From the NCBI RefSeq assembly GCF_001017125.1, contig NZ_JXOJ01000002.1, positions 807,017 to 871,016 of the forward strand: a stretch of 64,000 nt of DNA, in the 5' to 3' direction. The notes below the pieces were generated by a model. The model did not search any database and was not told the origin of the DNA. It worked only from the letters and a program-made list of their open reading frames with translations. The position numbers and the translations under genes are program-made. Of this stretch, positions 1 through 8,559 are shown in pieces. Numbering within the stretch: position 1 is the stretch's first letter; each line of letters begins with the position of its first letter. Source of the DNA: Methanoculleus sediminis. GTDB taxonomy: Archaea > Halobacteriota > Methanomicrobia > Methanomicrobiales > Methanoculleaceae.

Positions 1-1
1 C

Positions 2-739
2 GGCGAGCAGGCGCGGCGGGCGTGGGCGATCGCGAGGAAAGATATCCGCGTCTATTACCTCAAGGGCCCGGTGCTCATCTTCGGGATCTTCATGCCGGTC
101 TTCCTCTTCCTCGCCTTCTTCCTGGGCGGCCGGGACCTCCCACTCGCGTTCCTCCTCTCCGGGCTGGTGGGGATGACCCTCTTCTTCACCGCGACCGCCG
201 TCTCGCCGGCGATCTTCCCCTGGGAAGGGCAGGCAAGGACGCTCGAACGGCTTGCCGCCTGCCCGGTCACCATCGAGGCGATCGTCCTCGGGGACATGAT
301 CGCCTCCGTCCTCTTCGGGATCGGGGTCACGGCGGTCACCATCCTCATCGCGGTCGGGCTCGGCCTGCCTCTCCTGCACGGCATCGTGCTCGGGGTATCA
401 ATCCCCATCGCCGCGTGCTGTTTTTCGGCAATCGGCATGCTCCTTGCCGTCCCCCCGACGAACGTCCCCTCGAACATCATGATGCTCTCCACCCTCCTGA
501 AGTTCCCGCTCGTCTTCATATCCGGCATCTTCCTCCCCCTGGAGCAGATGCCGGCGTGGGGGCTCATGCTTGCGGCCTGCTCGCCGCTCACCTACTTCAC
601 GGACATTGTCCGCTACGCTTTTTCCGGCGCACACCACTTCCCGGTGATGGTCGATATCGCGGCGCTCACGCTCTTTGCCCTGGTCTTCACCGCCGCCGCG
701 ATGCGCCTGCACAGGCGAAGCATGCCGCGGAGGATCTGA
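2..739 (+). CDS. ABC-2 type transporter permease, 5' end outside window
   Basis: The reading frame is open from base 2 and reads RRAWAIARKDIRVYYLKGPV before the first in-frame GTG at 71. This is the usual cytoplasmic N-terminus of ABC-2 permeases just before the first membrane helix, so the start lies before the window. About six hydrophobic segments follow, with the conserved FISGIFLPLEQMPAWG loop and SPLTYFTDIVRYA stretch near the C-terminus, as in drug, polysaccharide or Na+ exporters of the ABC-2 class. The ATPase partner is expected upstream. The substrate cannot be told. A DUF2703 gene follows after 53 bases and may be cotranscribed. Confidence 0.85.
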   Translation, partial: GEQARRAWAIARKDIRVYYLKGPVLIFGIFMPVFLFLAFFLGGRDLPLAFLLSGLVGMTLFFTATAVSPAIFPWEGQARTLERLAACPVTIEAIVLGDMIASVLFGIGVTAVTILIAVGLGLPLLHGIVLGVSIPIAACCFSAIGMLLAVPPTNVPSNIMMLSTLLKFPLVFISGIFLPLEQMPAWGLMLAACSPLTYFTDIVRYAFSGAHHFPVMVDIAALTLFALVFTAAAMRLHRRSMPRRI

Positions 740-792
740 TCCGGTGCAGCGACAGGAAGATGTCGTGTCGGTGCCAACAGTGGAGATGCACC

Positions 793-1191
793 ATGAAGAA
801 GGAACTCGTCATCGAATGGAAGCACACCGGAAGAGACGTTGAAAAGACCCGTGAAGAGTTCGAGGAGACCGGGATGGCCCTTGCGGCGGTCCTCGCGGAG
901 ATCCGCATGCTCCTCGAGATGGAGGGGGTCGGCGTCCGGGTGGTCGAGACGGTCCTCCCCGACGATGCCGCCGCAGAGTCGGAGTGCCTCCTCTTCAACG
1001 GGATCCCGGTCGAGCAGCTCCTCGAAGGGGTCGAGGTGACCGCGACGGCCTGTGCCTGCGCATCATGTGAATCCTGCGAGACCTGCGGGGAGGAGGAGTG
1101 CCGGACGCTCCGCTACAACGGCGAGGAGTACGAGGCGATCCCGCCGGAACTGATCGGGCGGGCCGCCGCAAAAGCGCTCGAGATGGAGTGA
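793..1191 (+). CDS. DUF2703-family cysteine-rich small protein
   Basis: 132 residues from ATG at 793, with a GGAG stretch a few bases upstream. The sequence resembles the DUF2703 family: an N-terminal beta-alpha segment (KKELVIEWKH), a long helix, then SECLLFNGIPVEQLL and a cysteine cluster (CACASCESCETCGEEEC, about residues 85-101) before a short acidic tail. The family is small, cytoplasmic and thought to be thioredoxin-like; no reaction is established. The cysteine cluster suggests metal or thiol chemistry, which is inference. It lies 53 bases after the ABC-2 permease and is followed by a strong hairpin. Confidence 0.75.
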   Translation: MKKELVIEWKHTGRDVEKTREEFEETGMALAAVLAEIRMLLEMEGVGVRVVETVLPDDAAAESECLLFNGIPVEQLLEGVEVTATACACASCESCETCGEEECRTLRYNGEEYEAIPPELIGRAAAKALEME

Positions 1192-1204
1192 GGGGCTGCC
1201 GTCG

Positions 1205-1235
1205 CCGGCTCCCTCTCCTGAATGCAGGGAGCCGG
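1205..1235 (+). terminator. Perfect 10-bp hairpin after the DUF2703 gene
   Basis: CCGGCTCCCT at 1205-1214 pairs perfectly with AGGGAGCCGG at 1226-1235 around an 11-base loop, 13 bases after the stop codon. No T-run follows directly; the nearest is at about 1289. It may be an RNA-stabilising 3' hairpin or part of a terminator. Confidence 0.45.
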
Positions 1236-1323
1236 AGGTCTCCCGAACGCCGAAGTGCGTGGGCCCGGCCCCGCAGCGGGGGGGAGACTTTTTCAACCTG
1301 TTTTCAATGTAGTGTACTTAACA

Positions 1324-1338
1324 TTAACATAATGTTAA
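1324..1338. promoter_or_regulatory. 15-bp palindrome upstream of the chelate-uptake operon
   Basis: TTAACATAATGTTAA is a perfect inverted repeat (7 + 1 + 7) in an AT-rich patch of otherwise GC-rich DNA. The left arm is preceded by another TTAACAT-like copy at about 1319. A TATA-like TTTTTAATAA lies just downstream at about 1345-1354, so the palindrome sits where an archaeal regulator would block or help TBP/TFB at the promoter of the gene starting at 1429. A metal-responsive regulator is a guess from the genes it precedes. Confidence 0.5.
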
Positions 1339-1428
1339 ATGATTATTTTTAATAAGGGCCGCGTGCCAACCACGATACCGTAAGCCTCCGGTACCTCCCC
1401 GAAGCGCACCGGAGAGGACCGAACGGAC

Positions 1429-2511
1429 GTGGTAGCCATTACAAGACGTTGTTATCTTCTGATCCTCCTCCTCGGCATCTGCGGGGTGCTCCTCTGCGCC
1501 TCCGCCGCCTGCACGGCCACGCAGGGGACGCCCTCCCCTGCCGAGAACCGCACGATCACCGATATGGCGGGCCGGACCGTCGTCGTCCCGTCGGAGATCG
1601 AGAGCATCCTCTGCACATCGCCGCCGTCGACGATGCTCGTCTACATGATCGCGCCCGGCCGGCTCGCCGGCTGGAACTTCGCCCCGGTGAAGGAGTACAC
1701 CCCCGGGCGGTACGCAGCGCTCCCGGTCGTCGGAGGCTGGTTCGGGAAAGAAACCGGCAACTACGAGACGTTCATCTCGATGCACCCCGACATCATCGTC
1801 GAGGGCTACACCACCGACGGCGGGGCGGCGCTTGCCTCGGTCGCCGAACGGCAGCGGAAGATGGGCCCCATCCCGGTCGTCGCCGTCGAGGACACCGTCA
1901 ACGCCACCGGCTACTCCGCACCCATCAGGTTCATGGGCGATCTCCTCGGCGAGGAGGAGCAGGCCGAAGCGATGATCGCCTACTACGAGGGCGTCCTCGC
2001 CACGGTGACGGAGCGGGTGGCCTCGATCCCCGACGACGAGCGGGTGGCGGTCTACTACGCCGAGGGGCCGAAAGGGCTCATGACCGACCCCTCGGGCTCG
2101 CAGCACGCCGACCTCATCGACCTCTGCGGCGGGAGAAACGTCGCGGACTGCCCGATCACGCCGGGAATGGGGATGACGGAGGTCTCGATGGAGCAGGTCA
2201 TCGCCTGGGATCCGGAGGTCATCCTGGCCGCCGAACCGGCCTTTTACGCCACGGTCAGGACCGATCCGCTCTGGCAGGATATCACCGCCGTGAAGACCGG
2301 CCGGGTATACCTCATCCCGGAGACGGCGTTCGGCTGGATCGACCGCCCGCCGGGCATCAACCGGATCGTCGGGATCCCCTGGACCGCCAGGACCCTCTAT
2401 CCCGATCTCTTCCAGGACATGGACCTCGAATCCCTCGTCCGGGAGTATCACGAGATCTTCATCCACGTATCGCTCTCCGACGACCGGATCCGGGAGATCC
2501 TGAACCCCTGA
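1429..2511 (+). CDS. ABC transporter substrate-binding lipoprotein (FecB/BtuF-type)
   Basis: 360 residues from GTG at 1429. An N-terminal hydrophobic segment ends in LCASAAC, a lipobox that would anchor the protein by the cysteine at about residue 28. The mature part has the TroA/FecB/BtuF layout: ITDMAGRTVVVP at the start, SMHPDIIVEGY in the first lobe, a long linking helix, then ADLIDLCGGRNV, WDPEVILAAE and VKTGRVYLIPE in the second lobe. It would capture a metal chelate, heme or corrinoid outside the cell. It heads a + strand operon with a methyltransferase 7 bases later; the permease and ATPase are on the opposite strand at 4927-6911. Confidence 0.85.
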   Translation: MVAITRRCYLLILLLGICGVLLCASAACTATQGTPSPAENRTITDMAGRTVVVPSEIESILCTSPPSTMLVYMIAPGRLAGWNFAPVKEYTPGRYAALPVVGGWFGKETGNYETFISMHPDIIVEGYTTDGGAALASVAERQRKMGPIPVVAVEDTVNATGYSAPIRFMGDLLGEEEQAEAMIAYYEGVLATVTERVASIPDDERVAVYYAEGPKGLMTDPSGSQHADLIDLCGGRNVADCPITPGMGMTEVSMEQVIAWDPEVILAAEPAFYATVRTDPLWQDITAVKTGRVYLIPETAFGWIDRPPGINRIVGIPWTARTLYPDLFQDMDLESLVREYHEIFIHVSLSDDRIREILNP

Positions 2512-2518
2512 GGTCAAG

Positions 2519-3160
2519 ATGGGATACGTACCAGGCAGATTCGACCGCGACGGGGCGGAGGATATGGATCGGATCGCAAAGACGATCTTCGCCCCGGTCT
2601 ACCCGGTGATTGCACGACAGATAATCGAGCAGTGCGGGTTCTCCCGCGGCCGGTGCCTTGATATCGGCAGCGGCCCCGGCTCGCTCGGGATCGCTCTTGC
2701 GCAGGCGAGCGACCTTGCGGTCACGCTCCTCGACTCCTCCCCGGAGATGATCGCCGTTGCCGGAGGGAACGTCCGGGAGGCCGGGCTTTCGGCCCGCGTC
2801 GCGCTTCTATCAGGCGACGTTCACGAGATTCCGCTTCCCGACGGGTCCGTCGATCTCGCGGTCAGCCGCGGGTCGCTCTTCTTCTGGGAGGACCTCCCCC
2901 GCGCGTTCTCCGAGATCCACCGGGTTCTCGCGCCCGGCGGGAAGACCTACGTCGGAGGCGGGTTCGGAACGGCCGAACTCCGGGACGCCATCGCGGCCAC
3001 GATGGAGAGGGCGAACCCGGAGTGGAGGAGTTTCCGGGACAGGAACCTCGGCACGGATAATCGGGAGCGGGTCGCCGGGATCCTCGCGGATCTCGGGTTC
3101 TGTCACCGGCTCGTCAGCGACGACTCGGGGTTCTGGATCGTGATGGAGAAGGAGCGGTGA
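2519..3160 (+). CDS. Class I SAM-dependent methyltransferase in chelate-uptake operon
   Basis: 213 residues from ATG at 2519, with GAGGT at 2510-2514 as ribosome site overlapping the upstream stop. Motif I is CLDIGSGPGSLG, followed by the acidic TLLDSSPEM (SAM ribose contact) and the VHEIPLPDGSVDLAVSRGSLFFWEDLPRA core typical of UbiE/Methyltransf_11 enzymes. The substrate is not evident. Its place between a binding protein and a radical SAM-binding-protein fusion suggests that it modifies the imported compound or a metallophore, which is inference. Its stop overlaps the next frame. Confidence 0.85.
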   Translation: MGYVPGRFDRDGAEDMDRIAKTIFAPVYPVIARQIIEQCGFSRGRCLDIGSGPGSLGIALAQASDLAVTLLDSSPEMIAVAGGNVREAGLSARVALLSGDVHEIPLPDGSVDLAVSRGSLFFWEDLPRAFSEIHRVLAPGGKTYVGGGFGTAELRDAIAATMERANPEWRSFRDRNLGTDNRERVAGILADLGFCHRLVSDDSGFWIVMEKER

Positions 3161-3162
3161 GC

Positions 3163-4899
3163 ATGCGCTGCTCGATCTGCGAGAACCGATGCGCCGTCCC
3201 GCCCGGCGGCGTCGGGCGGTGCAGGATGTATACGAATGAGGGCGGAGCGATCGTCGAGCGGTTCCCCGACCGTTACATCGCGGTCATGCCGATCGCGATC
3301 GAGACGATGCCGATCTGCCACTACCACCCCCGCGGGACGTTCCTGCAGGCGAGCGGCATCGGGTGCACCTTCTCCTGCGGGGGATGCATATCCGAGACGA
3401 TCGCCCTCCACGCAGAGGCGGTCTCCGGGGCGCTCAGGCATATCCCGCCCGGCGCTCTGGTCAAGCGCGCCTTAAAAGAGGGGTGCCGGGGGATAGCGTT
3501 CTGCCTCAACGACCCGACCGCGATGCACCAGACCTTCCTCCGGGTGGCGCGGGCGGCGCACGACGCGGGCCTCCTCGTCGGGTGCGCGACGAACGGCTAC
3601 TACACGGAGGAGTCCCTCCGCGACCTCGCGCCCGTCGTCGACTTCGCGAACATCGGACTGAAGGGTGCATCCGATGCACGGTACCGCGCGTGCGGCGCGA
3701 TCTCGGCGGAACCGGCCTTCCGGACGGTGAAGACCCTTCACGAAGCAGGCGTCCACGTCGAGGTCTCCTGTATCCATTCCCGGGGGTGCGACGACGAGAT
3801 CCGGGCCGCGGCCGCCCGGGTCGCGGAGATCTCTCCCGACATCCCGTTCCTCGTCATGCGGTTCATCCCGTTCGGCGACGAACCGCCGGAGAGGGAACCG
3901 ACGATTGCGGAGTCGGAGCGGATCTGCGACGACCTGCGGCGGACGCTCCGCTACGTCTACCTCTTCAACTCGCCCGGAACCGGATACCTCGATACGGCGT
4001 GCCCGTCCTGCGGGAAGACCGTCGTCCGGCGGGAGTTCTTCGGGCCGATGGGAGCGCGGACGATCGCGATCCCGCCGGACGCCCGGTGCTCCTGCGGTTG
4101 TTCTCTCCCCGTGACCGGGAGGGTCGCGGAGACGCCCTACGCCGAGCCGGGGATGATGGGTGGCTACCGGTTCACCCGGGCGCTGGAGATGGTTCACGCC
4201 GTTCTGGTCTGCCTCGGCGTGGAGTCCGACGCCGACCTCGCCCGTATCTGGGCGGGGGTCATCCGGGACGACTACATCCGGGACCTCCATGGGAAGATCC
4301 AGTCAATAGACGGCTACCTCGATCTCGTCCGGGAACTCGGGGAGCGGGCCGGCCGCACCGGGGCGGCGGAGAGGCTGGCCGGCTACATCGGCGACCGGGT
4401 AACGGCGGTCTCGTCGGCGGTCGAGGGCTGCCGCCGGCCCCGGGTCTACTACTCGATGGGGACGCCGCTCTTTGCCCTGAACGCCGACCGGTTCGAGATG
4501 GACCTCGTGGAGGCGGCCGGCGGCGACCCCGTCAACCGCGGGATCGCCCGGGCCGGTAAACCGGGCGTCAACATAACGCCGGAGGAGTTTGCGGCGTTCA
4601 ACCCCGAGTACATCTTCGTGTCCGGGTTCCTCTCGGCGCCTGCCTCCGATTACATCGCGGCGTGCCGGAGGATGGGACTCTCCGCCGACGCCGTCGAGCG
4701 CGGCCGGGTTTACACCATGCCGCCGGGCTGGGACTTCGGCAACCCCCGCTGGGTGCTCGGCCTCTGTGCCATCGCACGGACTCTCCACCCGGAGCGGGCT
4801 GCCTTCGACCTTGCCGCGGAGCAGGACCGGTTCTACCGGACGTTCTATGGAACGGATGCGGCCGCGATCATGGGGAACCGGTCGTTCTATCGCCCATAG
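3163..4899 (+). CDS. Radical SAM protein fused to a FecB-type binding-protein lobe
   Basis: 578 residues from ATG at 3163, chosen because AAGGAG ends 8 bases upstream; a GTG at 3157 is also possible. Residues 1-30 carry CSICENRCAVPPGGVGRC. The radical SAM cluster motif CTFSCGGC (CxxxCxxC) follows at about 66-73, in a PflA/AmmeMemoRadiSam-like domain to about 260. A zinc-ribbon-like part (CPSCGK ... CSCGC) follows. From about residue 425 (RVYYSMGTPLFAL to RVYTMPPGWDFG) it matches the C-terminal lobe of FecB/BtuF binding proteins, including the one at 1429. There is no signal peptide, so this lobe is cytoplasmic. The fusion is unusual; the substrate is unknown. Confidence 0.85.
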   Translation: MRCSICENRCAVPPGGVGRCRMYTNEGGAIVERFPDRYIAVMPIAIETMPICHYHPRGTFLQASGIGCTFSCGGCISETIALHAEAVSGALRHIPPGALVKRALKEGCRGIAFCLNDPTAMHQTFLRVARAAHDAGLLVGCATNGYYTEESLRDLAPVVDFANIGLKGASDARYRACGAISAEPAFRTVKTLHEAGVHVEVSCIHSRGCDDEIRAAAARVAEISPDIPFLVMRFIPFGDEPPEREPTIAESERICDDLRRTLRYVYLFNSPGTGYLDTACPSCGKTVVRREFFGPMGARTIAIPPDARCSCGCSLPVTGRVAETPYAEPGMMGGYRFTRALEMVHAVLVCLGVESDADLARIWAGVIRDDYIRDLHGKIQSIDGYLDLVRELGERAGRTGAAERLAGYIGDRVTAVSSAVEGCRRPRVYYSMGTPLFALNADRFEMDLVEAAGGDPVNRGIARAGKPGVNITPEEFAAFNPEYIFVSGFLSAPASDYIAACRRMGLSADAVERGRVYTMPPGWDFGNPRWVLGLCAIARTLHPERAAFDLAAEQDRFYRTFYGTDAAAIMGNRSFYRP

Positions 4900-4926
4900 G
4901 GAGCGAAGAGAGCCGCCTTCGCGGCA

Positions 4927-5730
4927 TTACGCCTCCTCCCTCCCGCGGCAGCCGCACGGGCTCATCGGGATGCAGACCATCCGCTCCACCTCTTCGACGT
5001 AGCGGACACAGACGTCGATCCCGTAGGCCTCCCGCAGGTTCTCCTTCGTGATGACGTCCTCGGCCGGTCCCCGTGCGATCAGCCTGCCGTTCTCGAGGAT
5101 GGCGACCGTGTGCGAGAGCAGAAAACCGTGGTCCGGGAAGTGGGTGCTCATCAGGATGGCGATCCCGTCGGCGGCCAGCCGGTCGATCGTCGCGATCACC
5201 TTCATCTGGTTGCCGATATCGAGGTGCGACGTCGGTTCGTCGAGGATGAGCAGCGACGGCTCCTGGGCAAGAGCGCGGGCAATCATCACCATCTGCGACT
5301 CCCCGCCCGATATCTCGGAGATACACTTGTCCTGGAGGTGCGCTATCCCGATCCGCGCAAACGCCTCCTCCACCTTCTCGCAGTCCTCCTCCCCCGGGAC
5401 CGAGAAGGTCGGGATGTGGGGGGCTCTCCCCATGAGGGCGAAATCGAACGCCCTGAACGGAAAGACGGCGCGGTGCGTCTGGGGAACGTAGCCGATCTCG
5501 CGTGCGATCTCGTCGGGCCGCATGCCGGCGACCCGGCGGCCGTTGATCTCCACCTCCCCCTTCTGGAGCGTGAGGATGTTTAAGATGCACTTGATCAGGG
5601 TCGATTTTCCGGTCCCGTTCCTCCCGAGGAGGGAGAGGACCTCTCCTCTCCGGAGGGAGAGGGAGATCTCTTCGAACTGTTTTGTGATGCCGTCGTACGA
5701 GAACGAGGCGTTGTTGACGTTCAGGATCAT
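4927..5730 (-). CDS. ABC transporter ATPase (FecE/BtuD-type)
   Basis: 267 residues; the ATG at 5730 overlaps the permease stop (ATGA), so the two are translationally coupled. Walker A is GRNGTGKST, the Q-loop YVPQTH, the signature SGGESQMVMIARAL, Walker B LLILDEPTSHLD, and the switch His is in STHFPD. This is the cytoplasmic ATPase of an iron-siderophore, heme or cobalamin importer. The C-terminus ends in a short Cys/His-poor tail with CGCRGREEA. It is convergent with the radical SAM gene, with only 27 bases between stops. Confidence 0.92.
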   Translation of the reverse strand: MILNVNNASFSYDGITKQFEEISLSLRRGEVLSLLGRNGTGKSTLIKCILNILTLQKGEVEINGRRVAGMRPDEIAREIGYVPQTHRAVFPFRAFDFALMGRAPHIPTFSVPGEEDCEKVEEAFARIGIAHLQDKCISEISGGESQMVMIARALAQEPSLLILDEPTSHLDIGNQMKVIATIDRLAADGIAILMSTHFPDHGFLLSHTVAILENGRLIARGPAEDVITKENLREAYGIDVCVRYVEEVERMVCIPMSPCGCRGREEA

Positions 5731-6911
5731 GATATCCAGCCTACCTTTTTGCGTGTCAGGAGGTATGCAAAGAATGGCGCACCGACGAGCGACGTCAGGA
5801 TGCCGAGCGGGATCTCGGCTGCGGTCAGGGTTCTTGCGATGTCGTCGACGACGAGAAGGAACGATGCCCCGAGGATGGCTGATACGGGGATGAGCTTGCG
5901 GAAATCCGGGCCGACGAGCATCCTTCCTATGTGGGGGACGACGAGGCCGACCCAGCCGATGATCCCGCTGATACAGACCGCGGAGGCGGTGATGACCGTC
6001 GAGGCGATGATGAGCACCACGGTCATCCTCTTTGTGTCCACCCCGAGCGCCCGCGCCTCCTCTTCGCCGACCGCGAGGAGGTTGATCCGCCACCTGACGA
6101 GGTAAAGGCAGAGAGCGCCGAGAAGGATCGGCGGGGCAACCGCGATGACGTCGGCGTTCGAGACCGTAGAGAGGCTTCCCATCAGCCAGAAGACTATCGC
6201 GGGCAGGGTGTCGTACGGGTCGGCGATGTACTTGGTGAGGGATATGAAGGCGGAGAAGAGTGATCCAACGATGATCCCCCCGAGGACGAGGACGAGGGTC
6301 GAGCCCTTGCCGACGGCCCGACCGATGCCGTAGGTGACGGCGACCGCGAGGATCCCGAAGAAGAAGGCGGAGATCTGGATAACCATGGGGTTGCCGGAGA
6401 GGAGGATCCCGACGGCTGCCCCGAACCCTGCTCCGGCGGAGACGCCGAGGATGTCGGGCGAGACGAGGGGGTTTTTGAAGAGGCCCTGGAACGAGGCGCC
6501 GGCGATGGCGAGCCCTCCCCCGACGAGCATCGCCGCTATCAACCGCGGGAGCCTGATCCGGAAGACGACCGTCTCTTCCGATGCTCCCCAGGTCTGCTCG
6601 AAGGAGGGGAGGAGGACCGGGTGACCGGAGACGGCCGAGAGGAGGGACGACGCGCCGTCGAGGAACCCGTTCGCCGTTCCGACGATGAGGACCCGGAAGG
6701 TCTCCACCGGGTCCATCATGTATCTCCCGAAGAAGAGGGAGAAGAAGAAGAGGGCGACCGGGAGGAGATAGATGGCCTTCTCTGCCGGGATCAGCCGGAG
6801 AACGGCTTCGTGAACCGGCGTGCCGTCCCGAAAGACCGATCGCAAAAGACCGATCGCAGCGTTCCGGGGCTCCTGCCCGATCTCCATGATCGGCTCTTTC
6901 CTATGGGTCAT
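5727..6911 (-). CDS. FecCD-family transmembrane permease
   Basis: 394 residues, the usual size for BtuC/FecCD permeases plus about 50 extra N-terminal residues. It has roughly ten membrane helices and the family marks RLPRLIAAMLVGGGLAIAGA, FKNPLVSPDILGVSAGAGFG, GLVVPHIGRMLVGPD and EIPLGILTSLVGAPFFAYLL. It would form the channel for a metal-chelate or corrinoid taken from the lipoprotein at 1429. Start at ATG 6911; an ATG at 6887 is an alternative. An AT-rich promoter region with an inverted repeat lies upstream. Confidence 0.92.
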   Translation of the reverse strand: MTHRKEPIMEIGQEPRNAAIGLLRSVFRDGTPVHEAVLRLIPAEKAIYLLPVALFFFSLFFGRYMMDPVETFRVLIVGTANGFLDGASSLLSAVSGHPVLLPSFEQTWGASEETVVFRIRLPRLIAAMLVGGGLAIAGASFQGLFKNPLVSPDILGVSAGAGFGAAVGILLSGNPMVIQISAFFFGILAVAVTYGIGRAVGKGSTLVLVLGGIIVGSLFSAFISLTKYIADPYDTLPAIVFWLMGSLSTVSNADVIAVAPPILLGALCLYLVRWRINLLAVGEEEARALGVDTKRMTVVLIIASTVITASAVCISGIIGWVGLVVPHIGRMLVGPDFRKLIPVSAILGASFLLVVDDIARTLTAAEIPLGILTSLVGAPFFAYLLTRKKVGWIS

Positions 6912-6966
6912 CCGATGTACCGTCCATACCGGATATGCATACGATATTTACTTAATTATATGGAAA

Positions 6967-6988
6967 TGTAAACGACATAACATTTACA
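6967..6988. promoter_or_regulatory. Inverted repeat in promoter region of permease-ATPase operon
   Basis: TGTAAA and TTTACA are separated by 10 bases, within an AT-rich tract (about 6945-7000) upstream of the minus-strand permease gene. A TATA-like stretch (ATATAATTAAGTAAATAT on the minus strand, about 6943-6960) lies between it and the gene. The place matches a regulator site. It shares TTATGT-like words with the palindrome at 1324, which would fit one regulator for both halves of the uptake locus, but the match is loose. Confidence 0.4.
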
Positions 6989-7166
6989 ACAACGATAAAA
7001 AGGTTCTGAATACCCCGTTTTTCGGCTGCGGCCGGGGACTAAAAGTCATGCACCGAGCGTGCGCGGCCGGTGTCCTCGTAACCTGCTCACGTACTGGAGA
7101 AAAAGAGATGAGGAGGGTTTTTGGGCAGATACCTATTTTCGTTCCGGATCAGGGGTCGCCCCCCCC

Positions 7167-7856
7167 TCACTCCTCCGGCCCGTAGCAGCGCCGGAGGATC
7201 ACCGGGGTGCTCCGTGGCGCCCCGGCGGCCGTATCCGCAAAGAGCGCTGGAGCGGCGATGCGATCCCCCGGAACCGGAGGCGCCGGAACCGGGGAGAACG
7301 TCTGCGCCTCCCGCCACTCCCAGACGGCATCCATCACGGCGTCCGCCGTCGCCATGACGCTCGCGGCCCCGACGTCCACCACGACGGGGTTCGTGATATT
7401 CCACCGCTCGACGACCGTGTCGAGGAGCCGGCGCCGGACCGTCCAGACCATCGGCGGGTGGGGGTGTGCGAGCAGCCGGTCGAGCTGCTCCGCCCAGACC
7501 CCGCCCTGGAGCTCGAACCTCCCCACCTCGTCGATGACCACGAGATCGGTCTCCCGCGGGTCCGGCGGCGCGAGCGCCCTGCGGCCGAACGCGAGCCCTT
7601 CGGGGCGGAAATAGAACCGGCCGTGGGCCTCGCACCGGGGATCGGGGTCGATCGAGCAGAGTTCCTCGTGCCCGCCGGTGGCGAGATCGACCAGGGTGAA
7701 CCCCGACCTCCGCCCGTCCCGCACGTGTCCGGGAGCGATGACCCCGCGGACCCGGACGTTCAGCCCGACGATGAGCCCGAGAACCAGGTGCAGGAACGTC
7801 GTCTTGCACTGGCCCTGCCCGCCGGTGATGATGAAGACCGGCGCCCGGTGGTTCAT
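7167..7856 (-). CDS. THEP1-like P-loop nucleotide phosphatase with altered Walker A
   Basis: 229 residues from ATG 7856, chosen because GGAGGGG lies 7-8 bases upstream; the frame is open to 7916. The N-terminus FIITGGQGQCKTT is a P-loop and LVVIDEVGRFEL the Walker B of the NTPase/THEP1 family, small nucleoside-triphosphatases related to RecA-like folds. The usual GK before Thr is CK here (Cys replaces Gly), which is odd. The middle has GVIAPGHVRDGRRSGFTLVDLATG, typical of the family. Cellular role is unknown. It is alone on the minus strand between AT-rich gaps. Confidence 0.7.
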   Translation of the reverse strand: MNHRAPVFIITGGQGQCKTTFLHLVLGLIVGLNVRVRGVIAPGHVRDGRRSGFTLVDLATGGHEELCSIDPDPRCEAHGRFYFRPEGLAFGRRALAPPDPRETDLVVIDEVGRFELQGGVWAEQLDRLLAHPHPPMVWTVRRRLLDTVVERWNITNPVVVDVGAASVMATADAVMDAVWEWREAQTFSPVPAPPVPGDRIAAPALFADTAAGAPRSTPVILRRCYGPEE

Positions 7857-8064
7857 CCCGGAACCCCTCCGCTGCAATAGGTCGGGCGGGGAGTGTTCGC
7901 TCCGGAGTACATGCATATACTTCCGGGCTAATCATATAAATCATTTTTACTTGAGGGGTTTGTTTATGTGATCTTGTTGACCGGGTGGGCCGGGCCTCCC
8001 GGCATACCGCCCTCCATCAGTATAAGTAGCAACGACGGAAAATACCATAACGGAGTTAATTGTT

Positions 8065-8550
8065 ATGGCAGAGACAAAAGTCGTGCTCCACACGACCATG
8101 GGAGAGATCACGATCCGCCTCTACGACGACATGCCGGTGACCGCGGGGAACTTTGTGAAACTCGCGAAGTCCGGGTTCTACGACGGCACGATCTTTCATA
8201 GGGTGATCGCGAACTTCATGATCCAGGGCGGCGATCCCACCGGCACCGGAACGGGCGGGCCGGGCTACACCATCACCGATGAGTTCGTGAAGGGCCACTC
8301 GAACGTCCGGGGGACGATCGCGATGGCGAACACCGGCCGCCCCAACTCCGGCGGCAGCCAGTTCTTCATCAACCTCGTCGACAACACCTACCTCGACTGG
8401 GACAACCCCCGGACGCCGAGCGCCCACCCGGTCTTCGGCGAGGTGGTCAGCGGGATGGACGTCATCGACAAGATCGGGAAGGTGAAGACGGACTCCGCCG
8501 ACCGGCCGAAGGTCCCCGTCCGGATCGAGAAGGCGGAAGTCCTGGAGTAA
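8065..8550 (+). CDS. Cyclophilin-type peptidyl-prolyl cis-trans isomerase
   Basis: 161 residues, the size of a single-domain cytoplasmic cyclophilin. It has [19 protein letters not shown] with the catalytic Arg, then [20 protein letters not shown] and [15 protein letters not shown]. It catalyses proline isomerisation in protein folding. GGAG lies about 11 bases before the ATG at 8065, and a TATA-like TATAAGTA sits at about 8020. The next gene starts 9 bases after its stop, so the two may be cotranscribed. Confidence 0.93.
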   Translation: MAETKVVLHTTMGEITIRLYDDMPVTAGNFVKLAKSGFYDGTIFHRVIANFMIQGGDPTGTGTGGPGYTITDEFVKGHSNVRGTIAMANTGRPNSGGSQFFINLVDNTYLDWDNPRTPSAHPVFGEVVSGMDVIDKIGKVKTDSADRPKVPVRIEKAEVLE

Positions 8551-8559
8551 TCCTTTTTT

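Noticed and set aside
22-1191. A single 389-residue protein covering the permease and DUF2703 region
   Set aside because: The first part is a wrong-frame reading of the ABC-2 permease; only the part from ATG 793 is a real protein with its own ribosome site.
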